49,285 nucleotides of DNA from Candidatus Electryonea clarkiae (lineage in GTDB: Bacteria > Electryoneota > Electryoneia > Electryoneales > Electryoneaceae). Every line of letters begins with the position of its first letter. The first letter of the stretch is position 1. The DNA is taken from NCBI GenBank assembly GCA_030765455.1, contig JAVCCM010000044.1:1-49285 (forward strand), given 5' to 3'. Shown piece after piece: positions 16,946-24,597 of the stretch. The translations under genes and the position numbers were made by a program. The notes under the pieces are model-generated. The model did not search any database. It saw only the letters and a list, made by a program, of their open reading frames with translations, and was not told the DNA's origin.

Positions 16946-17752
16946 ATGCTGATGAATTCGAACGACTATGAAAAAATTGCAAGCTGGTTTGCCCAATATG
17001 TCGCGCCCTATCTCGAGATGGAGCAGGAGATCAGGGACACCGTTCAAATGAAAGTTGATCATACACACCGGGTTGTAGCAGAAATGAATCTACTGATACA
17101 ATCGCTTGAATTGCCTGAAAATGATAGATATACGAGCTTGTCTGTTGCCCTGTTGCATGACGTGGGACGTTTTGAGCAGTTTGTCAAATACCGGACTTTG
17201 AACGACAGGCAATCTGAGAGCCATGCGCAGATAAGCATTGATGAGTTGAAGAGTCATAGAGTTCTTGATCATTTGACAGTTGAAGAGATAGAAATCATTT
17301 TCAAGGCCATAGATGCACACAGCAGAAAAACCATCCCGGAAAACCTGGATCAAAGGAGTGTTTTATTCAGCAAGTTGATTCGTGACGCCGATAAACTGGA
17401 TATCTGGAAAGTATTGATTGAAGCGGATCAAGGGACGACTACTGCTCTAAATGCGATAGTCTTTTCCGACCTGCCTGACAATGAAGAGTATAATCCAAAA
17501 GCTTTGAAAGCAATTTCATCAGGGGAAATGTTTGACCTTGCAGAGATCAGATCACGCAATGATTTTCGCTTACTGGCGATGGCATGGGTTTTCGATTTAA
17601 ACTTCAGCGCCTCTTTTCATTTAGTACTTGAACGTGGTTATATTGATATGCTTGCTGAAAGGCTTCCGGAACATGAAAATATCAAGAAAGCGGTTTTAAC
17701 TGTCAATAATTACCTGGCTAGACACAAGAATAGACAGGATTTACAGGATTAA
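16946..17752 (+). CDS. HD-domain metal-dependent phosphohydrolase
   Basis: A 268-residue soluble HD-superfamily protein. Metal ligands are visible: DHTHRV (His about 41), ALLHDVGRF (His-Asp about 71-72) and, in the second half, LIRDADKLDIWKVL with the distal Asp. The substrate is unknown; related proteins hydrolyse nucleotides or phosphate esters. AAAGGA lies four bases before the ATG at 16946, and a second ATG at 16952 is possible. The C-terminal residues (HKNRQDLQD) and the stop codon are encoded inside an ACAGGATT tandem repeat, so the original tail may have been replaced when the repeat arrived. Next gene: 51 bp downstream. Confidence 0.88.
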   Translation: MLMNSNDYEKIASWFAQYVAPYLEMEQEIRDTVQMKVDHTHRVVAEMNLLIQSLELPENDRYTSLSVALLHDVGRFEQFVKYRTLNDRQSESHAQISIDELKSHRVLDHLTVEEIEIIFKAIDAHSRKTIPENLDQRSVLFSKLIRDADKLDIWKVLIEADQGTTTALNAIVFSDLPDNEEYNPKALKAISSGEMFDLAEIRSRNDFRLLAMAWVFDLNFSASFHLVLERGYIDMLAERLPEHENIKKAVLTVNNYLARHKNRQDLQD

Positions 17753-17760
17753 CAGGATTT
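17734..17760. repeat. Tandem ACAGGATT repeat overlapping a stop codon
   Basis: Three imperfect units (ACAGGATTT, ACAGGATTA, ACAGGATTTT) run through the end of the HD-protein gene and supply its TAA. This short motif is familiar from intergenic space of many environmental bacteria. Confidence 0.7.
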
Positions 17761-17803
17761 TCTTTTTGTCTTAGCTGCTTTGCAACTTTGCGTGAGATAA
17801 ATA

Positions 17804-18829
17804 ATGAACATAGATAAGAATATATTGCTGATCAGTTGTATTGCTGCTATCTGCTCCTGCTACTTTGCGATTGGTCAAGAGGTTGATTCTACATTGATCA
17901 ATTCAGAACCATTTTACCCTCCCGATCTTCCTCTCTCTATTACCGACACGCTCTTCAACGCTGAATTTGTTCTTATCCCGGGTGGAGAATTCCTGATGGG
18001 TTCCCATGAATCCGAGACTGGACGATATGAATATGAATCCCCTGTACATAAAGTTTTAGTAGAGCCATTTTATTTTATGACAACAGAAATCACTCAATCC
18101 CAATGGAAAAAGATAATGGGATCAACCGTTGAACAAAAACGTGATTCCACCAATGAAAGCTGGATTCTTGCAGGTGAAGGAAAAAATTATCCTATGTATT
18201 ATGTGTCATGGGATGACGTACATGAATTCATCGACTCTTTGAATCTATTGGATTCAAGCGTTGCCTATCGTCTCCCTTCCGAAGCAGAATGGGAATATGC
18301 CTGCAGAGCTGGATCAACTACACGTTTCAACACCGGTGACAGCACGACACATCTTGAAAAAACAGGCTGGTATCGCCGTAATTCAGAATTTTCCACCCAC
18401 AAGGCAGGGGCAAAGGAACCCAATAAATGGGGTCTGTTCGATATGCACGGTAATGTCTGGGAATGGTGTGAAGATGACTGGCATCCCACCTATGAAAACG
18501 CACCTGAAAACGCTGACCCCTGGATTGATTCCGACACAGTTGAGGTTGACAGCGTAATAACTCTTGTCACGACCACAACTGACACGATTTTTTCTGAGGT
18601 TGATTCGACAATGGCGGACAGCCTTGCCCCCGGATTTGAGGTCGTGACAAATGAAGTGGAAAATGACAGCACAATCAAAGTGACTCAAATTCACCGCGGT
18701 TCACGAAGAGCGATGAGAGGTAGTTCATGGAATAATGACCTGCGCCGCCACCGGAGCGCCAACCGCGGCTCCCAAATCCCCCAACATCGCAGCACCGGCG
18801 TAGGCTTCCGACTTGTTAGAGTTCAGTAA
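17804..18829 (+). CDS. Secreted SUMF1/FGE-fold protein, probably not an active formylglycine enzyme
   Basis: The protein has 341 residues. A signal peptide (ILLISCIAAICSCYFAIGQ) is followed by a formylglycine-generating-enzyme-like domain: FVLIPGGEFLMGSHE, TEITQSQWKKIMG, YRLPSEAEWEYACRAGS, WGLFDMHGNVWEWCEDDW, then RAMRGSSW and GVGFRLVRV. Two points are odd. An insert of about 55 residues (VEVDSVITL..., SEVDSTMADSL) rich in Asp, Ser and Thr lies before the last motif. The Cys that active enzymes have near the RxA(Y)R motif is absent (LRRHRSANRG). It is therefore more likely a binding or structural member, as is common for this fold in the FCB group, than a sulfatase activator. Confidence 0.88.
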   Translation: MNIDKNILLISCIAAICSCYFAIGQEVDSTLINSEPFYPPDLPLSITDTLFNAEFVLIPGGEFLMGSHESETGRYEYESPVHKVLVEPFYFMTTEITQSQWKKIMGSTVEQKRDSTNESWILAGEGKNYPMYYVSWDDVHEFIDSLNLLDSSVAYRLPSEAEWEYACRAGSTTRFNTGDSTTHLEKTGWYRRNSEFSTHKAGAKEPNKWGLFDMHGNVWEWCEDDWHPTYENAPENADPWIDSDTVEVDSVITLVTTTTDTIFSEVDSTMADSLAPGFEVVTNEVENDSTIKVTQIHRGSRRAMRGSSWNNDLRRHRSANRGSQIPQHRSTGVGFRLVRVQ

Positions 18830-18971
18830 ATTCCTTTAGAAGATGTCAAGCCTGGACTTAGATCGCAACACCATGCAATTCTTTTATAATTAAACAGTTC
18901 TACTATAACATGAGATTGCTTCGTGAACTCGCAAAGATGATTGTATTGCAAAAAACACTATAATAGATAAA

Positions 18972-20618
18972 TCACGCTGGGAATTGAGTACCAATTTTCT
19001 CGAATAATTCATTTGCACTGATATTTTGTTTGTAGAAATTTGAAACATCAGTATTCGACTGCATTTGAATAATATTTTGCTGAAATGATTCTGAAGATAT
19101 ATTGACAAACACTACATTCTGACACCTTTCAAAACTAGTTGCATCATAAACAATTGTCACTAATTTCCCATCCCCTTCATAAGCTTGAACAATCCACAAG
19201 AATCTCGGAAATAATATTTTTAATAACTTTTTTTTTTTATCTTCGGAAATACCTCTGTCTTTTCTAATCTCTTCTTTCAAAAGATTACCATAGGATAAGA
19301 ATATATCCCAAGTTATATCCTGATTTGATGTAATATTTAAGAATAGAGATGCCATACGATATATTCTGTTAAATAACTTAATTCTCTCTTCGACGCCTTT
19401 GTATGGTAATCGCAGTTTGTGATAAACAGGCGCTATACAAACCTGTGGAACAAATCTTACTTGACCAACTTCCCGAATATACTTTCCGTACCAACTTGTA
19501 CCGATTGATTCAACCTCAACTCGCGCTGTACGATCAGCATTATATGAAAGCGGAACTTTTTTATCATCGAACACAAGTCGTGAATAGGGACCGACTCCAT
19601 CATCATGGGCATACAGTCTTATGAGATTTTCTGCTTTTGTTTTGAATACATTGGCGCTGGCTATAACATTCTTACTACTTACTCCAAATCCAATGAGAGT
19701 GACAGCGTGCGCGTCCATGTCGGGATCGAATTGAGTTGGATTCCTGAAATTACCGGGTAGTTTTTCAATAAGCTTTGCGCCTAAAATTACAGGAATGCTT
19801 CCTTTCAAGTATGCATAAGCAATTCTCTTCAAATCGGTTGGATTTTCCACTGGAATTACTTCAGCCTCTAAACCTACATCATTTATTGCTGCAATTAATT
19901 GTGGTAAATCTAAGCCTTTACTTGGCACAGCCCTTTCATTGAAAGCTACACCATGTTTTACTACACTTTCAGTAATTTCTATTGGGCTCAATATTGGATG
20001 TTGAAAGCTTATTCCGGTATAATGAAAAGCTGACCAAAGGGCACTGGTGGCACATGCAGCAGCAACAGTATCTTGCTCTTGGAAAGCAAGCCCTTCAATT
20101 GTCAATTCTATCCCTAATAAATTAACTTCATAGTTTCTAATAATTGGATAATACCTGCTGTGTGAATCTGAAAGTTTTTTATATGGAACAAGGCACGTTC
20201 TGCCGATGACAGCTTCAGGTAGTGGTTTTAAAACTATAAATCCTAAATACTTTTCCACTAAATTTTGCTTAATAAATTCAGCATCGTTATTAATCAGAGC
20301 CGAAGTAAACTGTTTTTCATTAAATGAGGATGAAAATGCGTGAATTCTTTTACAATATTTTAGTGGATCGCTATATGATTTTACATAATATTTTGAATAA
20401 TCTTCGAGAAAATCTCTATCGATATAATTATCCTCGATCACTATTGTCTTTACATCAATAGCAGCAAAATAATCTTCAAAATATTTCCGGTGAAGCTTCT
20501 TTTTTAAGTAATAGGAATCACCTGAAGAATGCTCCTCCAAGATAGATGGGAAGTCATACTGCGGATAAGAATGAATCTCGATCTTTATGGTTTTAATTGA
20601 GTTGGGACGTGAAGGCAT
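18972..20618 (-). CDS. Papain-like (C39-like) cysteine-peptidase-fold protein of unknown role
   Basis: The protein has 548 residues, with no signal peptide and no membrane segment. A 180-residue N-terminal part without recognised motifs is followed by a papain-like core: QEQDTVAAACATSALW (Cys about 189), DMDAHAVTLIGFG (His about 304) and LYAHDDGVGPYSRL (Asp about 339 or 340). These match a Cys-His-Asp triad in the order of C39-type and related peptidases. The remaining 200 residues are a helical and beta C-terminal domain. It follows a 66-residue gene with a TAATG overlap, so the two are translationally coupled. The pair is not one of the systems I know. Peptide processing, conjugation or a conflict role are all possible; none is shown by the sequence. 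Lower G+C than most neighbours suggests acquisition. Confidence 0.7.
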   Translation of the reverse strand: MPSRPNSIKTIKIEIHSYPQYDFPSILEEHSSGDSYYLKKKLHRKYFEDYFAAIDVKTIVIEDNYIDRDFLEDYSKYYVKSYSDPLKYCKRIHAFSSSFNEKQFTSALINNDAEFIKQNLVEKYLGFIVLKPLPEAVIGRTCLVPYKKLSDSHSRYYPIIRNYEVNLLGIELTIEGLAFQEQDTVAAACATSALWSAFHYTGISFQHPILSPIEITESVVKHGVAFNERAVPSKGLDLPQLIAAINDVGLEAEVIPVENPTDLKRIAYAYLKGSIPVILGAKLIEKLPGNFRNPTQFDPDMDAHAVTLIGFGVSSKNVIASANVFKTKAENLIRLYAHDDGVGPYSRLVFDDKKVPLSYNADRTARVEVESIGTSWYGKYIREVGQVRFVPQVCIAPVYHKLRLPYKGVEERIKLFNRIYRMASLFLNITSNQDITWDIFLSYGNLLKEEIRKDRGISEDKKKKLLKILFPRFLWIVQAYEGDGKLVTIVYDATSFERCQNVVFVNISSESFQQNIIQMQSNTDVSNFYKQNISANELFEKIGTQFPA

Positions 20619-20818
20619 TAGACAGTAAAAACGAGCCTCTTTAGTGACTCTGGAAACACTCTATATTCCATAAAGGAGATGGATCGTTCTAATTCATCTA
20701 TTTCCATCACATGTTCCAGAATTTGCGATTTGGTTTCTGCAGACAGTTCTTTTTCTTCTACCTTCTTTGTAAAAATTTCAGAAGGATTGCCTGCTTTGCT
20801 TTCCGGCTCGGTAGGCAT
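20618..20818 (-). CDS. 66-residue acidic helical protein coupled to the papain-like gene
   Basis: ATG at 20818 with AAAGGAG seven bases upstream; the longer frame to 20893 is not needed. The N-terminus (MPTEPESKAGNPSEIFTKK) is polar and probably disordered, followed by a helix (AETKSQILEHVMEIDELE) and FMEYRVFPESLKRLVFTV. The TAA overlaps the ATG of the papain-like gene by one base. It could be a substrate, an inhibitor or immunity partner, or an assembly factor of that protein. No similarity is recognised. Confidence 0.7.
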   Translation of the reverse strand: MPTEPESKAGNPSEIFTKKVEEKELSAETKSQILEHVMEIDELERSISFMEYRVFPESLKRLVFTV

Positions 20819-21359
20819 GTTTTTTCTCCTTTGTCTGAGTTTAATGTATTCTAAGTTAAACACGTATAACGTACTTAAGTAGGATACAGACATTATATAA
20901 TACTTATTCGAACTCAGCGCAAGAAGTATTTTGAAATTGTGAAGAATTACTCAAAATGAAGCAAGTAGCAAAGGTAGTCATGGTTGTGTAAAAAGCATTC
21001 AAGTAACAGTAGAATGTAAATTAGAAGAGAAAATCTGAAAACCCATCGATCGTGCAAAGAGAGAATTTCTTATCACCTCCCTTTCAAAAGAAAACTCGGA
21101 GACAGAATATCAATCAAATAGATTGTATTGTCTCCAGATTTCAAAACTACCGGAAATTCATTCCACTAAGGGTAATTTTCTCCATTAGAACAACCAATCA
21201 TCCGTTGTAAACATAGAATACTTATGCTATTCCCACAGGCATACAAATTGCAATTCTCTCCCTCGTCTGAATAGTTCTTTAGGTACTTTCCGCTCAAACG
21301 GGACTTCTATGCTCGTCAGGACCCTCCAAAGATGAGTTACATCAACAGGAGAAATTGTC
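20819..21359. other. Gene-free region between divergent units
   Basis: Contains the promoter side of the minus-strand pair and the leader of the small plus-strand genes. No coding frame with a ribosome site was found up to 21347, where AGGAG of the 57-residue gene begins. A short imperfect palindrome of the TTGTATTG/GTCTCC kind around 21120-21145 is the only structure noticed. Confidence 0.4.
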
Positions 21360-21533
21360 ATGTCATTTGAATCTCGCAAAACCATGTCTATCGAACGGAA
21401 AAGAACGCTGCTCAGGGACCCCCTGGTACTTGAAACAGTTATTGAACGGATGCTGAAGGATTTAATCAAACAGGGTAGGAAATCAAACCCTGGTATCAGG
21501 CAATCGAGCCCGGTTCCTGCTCTTACAGACTGA
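21360..21533 (+). CDS. 57-residue basic small protein (hypothetical)
   Basis: ATG at 21360 has AGGAG at 21347-21351, eight bases upstream. The peptide MSFESRKTMSIERKRTLLRD... is predicted helical and basic (LETVIERMLKDLIKQGRKS) and ends in a Pro/Ser tail. A 121-codon open frame on the opposite strand is its antisense shadow. It lies 49 bp before the zinc-finger gene at 21583, so the two may be co-transcribed. Real on ribosome-site grounds only; function unknown. Confidence 0.5.
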   Translation: MSFESRKTMSIERKRTLLRDPLVLETVIERMLKDLIKQGRKSNPGIRQSSPVPALTD

Positions 21534-21582
21534 ACCGGATTATAAAACGAAACAATAAAGTTTGAAAATATTTGGAGGAAAG

Positions 21583-21840
21583 GTGAATTCATTACACCAA
21601 CAGCAATCTACCGGAAGAGTAGTATTGCCGCCATCAGAATTAGAACTCATGAAGAGTTCCGGCAAGCCCGTTCCTATATGTTCCTATTGCCACAGGGTAC
21701 GCCTGGATAACGGCGATCCCTGGAACCAGGATTCATGGATGAAAGTTAATGTCGATCTGCACAAAGAACCGTCAATCAGTTTATCACACGGTATATGTCC
21801 CACATGCCTTAAAGGGATTGCTCCGGGTGTAAAACATTAG
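21583..21840 (+). CDS. Stand-alone zinc-binding domain of the kind found at the end of sensory proteins
   Basis: The protein has 85 residues from the GTG at 21583, which follows GGAGGA closely; a TTG at 21562 is an alternative. The core PICSYCHRVRLDNGDPWNQ...SLSHGICPTCLKGI has two CxxC pairs (PICSYC, GICPTC) and the W-N-Q and F/L-S-H-G-I-C motifs of a small domain that usually ends PAS/GAF response regulators and cyclases (ICxxCKKIRDD...FSHGICPEC). Here it is a separate protein with a short N-terminal extension (LPPSELELMKSSG). It may serve a nearby sensor, such as the kinase at 22498, in trans. Confidence 0.7.
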   Translation: MNSLHQQQSTGRVVLPPSELELMKSSGKPVPICSYCHRVRLDNGDPWNQDSWMKVNVDLHKEPSISLSHGICPTCLKGIAPGVKH

Positions 21841-21910
21841 ACAGGAATCCTATCGGTTTCCATATTAGATAGCAAATTTATATATCTTCCATAGTAGCTC
21901 CCAAAAGTAG

Positions 21911-21937
21911 CTCCCTTTCGCCGAAAGGGAGTTGTTT
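21911..21937 (+). terminator. Stem-loop after the zinc-domain gene
   Basis: A nine-base perfect stem (CTCCCTTTC / GAAAGGGAG) with a GCC loop is followed by TTGTTT, 70 bp after the stop. Similar CCCTTT...AAAGGG hairpins recur at 24539, 41082 and inside the two 150-bp elements. Confidence 0.55.
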
Positions 21938-22497
21938 GCTATGAGTAGAAATGCATTATCTGTATTGTAGCGTTTTACTTGATAATCACCGCCCAGGCTT
22001 GAAATTCAAGCGGTCCTCCTCCAAATGCTATAGCTCCTGCCAGATGAATCCATAATGTTATCAGGACACACACCTTCGAGATTAAGTAAAATCCCAGCTT
22101 TAGCCATATAGGCGATTTTTATTCTACCGGTCCTGACTTATCTGATAAGGCTTTTGCATTATAATGGCAATATTTGTAACCAAAATACCACAAAAAAACT
22201 CATCCGGAATCAATAATAAATTAGCTTTGAAAAAAAACAGAATTTCAATTCTTTGAAAAATTTGGCTTCATGCCTGAAACAAATCAGCAAAAATTCTCCA
22301 GTTGGAGTGACGATACTCACGAAAGAGACTAATGACATCATGCTATATTGTTAAATAAATATATAATGACGGGTCATAAAACGAATGATTGTTTACCTGT
22401 CTGTGAGAATTATCTTATATTTGAATTTTACAAACCATTTATTACTGAACCGAATGGCTTAATCATTGGTGAAATCTTTAAAATCCGGAAGGTAACA
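21938..22497. other. Gene-free leader region of the histidine kinase, with one weak remnant
   Basis: No gene is supported. On the minus strand a start-less frame of about 46 codons ending at 21975 reads like a membrane helix (LITLWIHLAGAIAFGGGP, then LEFQAWAVIIK); it may be a decayed gene end or chance. CTTGAAATTCAAG near 22000 is a small palindrome. The right part is AT-rich and carries the kinase leader. Confidence 0.3.
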
Positions 22498-24120
22498 ATG
22501 CATCCTCTTTTCGATGGTTTGAAAAAGCAAGAATTGAAAATGGTCAACGAAACTCTTGAATCATTTTCATACAAAGAAGGCGAAGTTATTTTTCGATCAG
22601 GCGATATACCTCTCGGTCTGTATATCATTGACACGGGTTTTATAGAAGTGCTCCCAGCGTGGACTTATCCACACCATATTCCTGAGATACAGCTTCGTAA
22701 AGGTCCAAGAGATTTTTTCGGCGAAATGTCCTTGATCGACAGACGGCAGCACACTGCTGAAGTAATCACACGAACCGATGTCGAAGGAATGCTGCTTCCA
22801 AAGGAAGCTTTTTATACTCTGGTAGAAAAAACACCAACTTTCCTGTTTAATCTTTCGAGATATGTCATGGCGCGTCTCCGCTCGCAGGATACAGAATTGA
22901 TTATGGAACTTGCTCGCGCCAAGACTGCGGCGGAACATTTTATAGAACAATTAAAAGTAATCAGCGAAACCAGTAAAATTCTTAATTCAACACTCGATCT
23001 CGATCATCTGTTAGGTATAATATTGGACGAGACGACATTTCACACCGATAGTGATACAGGAACCATATTTTTACTAGATACCGATAAAAATGAACTGGTA
23101 AGCCGCATATTGCATGAAAGTAAAATCCAGGAAATTCGTGTCCCTGTGGGCGTAGGGATTGTCGGAACGGTTGCCCAGACAAGAGAGATCATTAATATTC
23201 AGGATGCCTATGAAGATGACCGGTTTAACCAGGAAATCGACAAAAAATCGGGTTATCATACAAAAAATATTCTTTCTGTTCCGATGCTGGCAGATGACGG
23301 TCACCTGGTCGGTGTAGTGCAGCTTCTAAATAAGAAAACCGGACCATTCGCGAAAACCGATGAACAATTCATCGAGGCAATGTCTGTTCATGCCTCAATT
23401 GCCATAGAAAAAGCAAGAATAGCAGAGAAAATGGTTCATTCTGAATCACTGGCCGCCGTTGGGCGATTCGCCGCTACCATAGTCCACGATTTTAAAAGCC
23501 CAATGACTGTCATTCGTGGTTATTCTGATTTGATTGTGGCGCTTTCCAAAGAAGAAAAAACTAAAGAATTCGTAAGGGAAATAGATAAACAGATCGACCG
23601 CATTGTGGGAATGACAGAAGAGGTGCTAAGCTTTACCCGGAATGAAAAGCGCCTTGTGTTAAAGAAATTTTCAGTTTCCGATTTTCTTGAAGAAACAGTT
23701 GCATTGTTAAGCCGGGACGCCGAGAAACGTAACATCGAACTGGAGCTGATTCTTCCTGAAAAAGAGCAGCCAGCAAGATTTGATCATGAAAAGCTGACTC
23801 GTGTAGTTCTGAACCTTATCAGTAATGCTTTCGAGGCGATGAAAGATGGCGGCACACTGACATTCAAATACTCGTGCAGCAAAACAAAGTGGATAGTAGA
23901 AATTATTGATACAGGCAAGGGAATTCCGGCAGACAAAATCGACTCGATCTTTGATTCTTTCGTAACCTTTGGCAAAAAGAAGGGCACAGGGCTTGGATTG
24001 GCAATTGTAAAGAAGGTGATCGAAAATCATAATGGCACCATCAAAGTGACAAGCAAAGAGGGTAAAGGGAGCACCTTCAGGATAGCCTTGCCCTGGAATC
24101 CGGAGGCGAAAGTTAATTAA
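22498..24120 (+). CDS. Soluble sensor histidine kinase: cNMP-binding, GAF, HisKA, HATPase
   Basis: The protein has 540 residues from the ATG at 22498, which has GGAAGG six bases upstream; the frame is open from 22348 but the extra residues are not domain sequence. In order: a cyclic-nucleotide-binding-like domain (GEVIFRSGDIPLGLYIIDTG, GPRDFFGEMSLIDRRQHTAEV); a GAF domain (TDSDTGTIFLLD, VGVGIVGTVAQTRE, LVGVVQLLNKK); a HisKA helix with the phospho-acceptor His in AATIVHDFKSPMTVI; and the ATPase with NLISNAFEAM, DTGKGIP and GTGLGLAIVKKV. No membrane segment, so it senses a cytoplasmic signal. No response regulator is adjacent, which makes it an orphan kinase. The next gene is small and unknown. 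Confidence 0.93.
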   Translation: MHPLFDGLKKQELKMVNETLESFSYKEGEVIFRSGDIPLGLYIIDTGFIEVLPAWTYPHHIPEIQLRKGPRDFFGEMSLIDRRQHTAEVITRTDVEGMLLPKEAFYTLVEKTPTFLFNLSRYVMARLRSQDTELIMELARAKTAAEHFIEQLKVISETSKILNSTLDLDHLLGIILDETTFHTDSDTGTIFLLDTDKNELVSRILHESKIQEIRVPVGVGIVGTVAQTREIINIQDAYEDDRFNQEIDKKSGYHTKNILSVPMLADDGHLVGVVQLLNKKTGPFAKTDEQFIEAMSVHASIAIEKARIAEKMVHSESLAAVGRFAATIVHDFKSPMTVIRGYSDLIVALSKEEKTKEFVREIDKQIDRIVGMTEEVLSFTRNEKRLVLKKFSVSDFLEETVALLSRDAEKRNIELELILPEKEQPARFDHEKLTRVVLNLISNAFEAMKDGGTLTFKYSCSKTKWIVEIIDTGKGIPADKIDSIFDSFVTFGKKKGTGLGLAIVKKVIENHNGTIKVTSKEGKGSTFRIALPWNPEAKVN

Positions 24121-24204
24121 GCCTTGCCAGAGACATTACGGTTAGCTACTTTCCGGTTTTGGGGAAGGTATAAATTCTTTCAATATTAACAGCAGGTAAA
24201 CTGA

Positions 24205-24468
24205 ATGCTTTTTGAATCAGTAAAAGATGACATTGCAAAATCCAAAGGGATAAAAACAGGGAAAGATTCCATGAGTATACTTCTTGTAAGACCATTCGAT
24301 ATTATGTTCAAAGGTGAACGTTACCCTGTATTAATGGTACGAGTTGATAACGCCGGGAGCCGTTCTTATGCTATACCAGCCAAAGAAGATTCAGAACACG
24401 ACGAACCATTAAAATGGATAGGGGAGCGCTGGGTGGAAAAAGTACTTCCTTATGATATAAATCCATGA
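24205..24468 (+). CDS. 87-residue hypothetical protein
   Basis: ATG at 24205 with AGG nine bases before it. The sequence is soluble, mixed alpha/beta (SILLVRPFDIMFKGERYPVLMVRVD, then YAIPAKED and LKWIGERWVEKVL), without Cys or recognisable motifs. It lies 84 bp after the kinase, in the same direction and ahead of a strong terminator, so it may share the kinase transcript. I do not recognise the family. Confidence 0.6.
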   Translation: MLFESVKDDIAKSKGIKTGKDSMSILLVRPFDIMFKGERYPVLMVRVDNAGSRSYAIPAKEDSEHDEPLKWIGERWVEKVLPYDINP

Positions 24469-24538
24469 CGTTCTGTTTTACTGGTCATTTACACAAATAT
24501 TAGGCAATTTATTCGCTTAATAGTTCTATCCGAAGCAG

Positions 24539-24566
24539 CTTCCTTTCAGTAAAAGGGAGTTTTTTT
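24539..24566 (+). terminator. Rho-independent terminator between convergent genes
   Basis: CTTCCTTT pairs with AAAGGGAG (one G-T pair) around a CAGTA loop, followed by seven T. It ends the 22498-24468 unit just before the convergent mgtE stop at 24598. Confidence 0.8.
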
Positions 24567-24597
24567 ATGGCAATTGTTTTCAGTTGGTTGGTATTAT

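Noticed and set aside
21227..21592. 121-codon minus-strand frame
   Set aside because: It is the antisense shadow of the 57-residue plus-strand gene, is Ser/Val-rich without motifs, and has no ribosome site.
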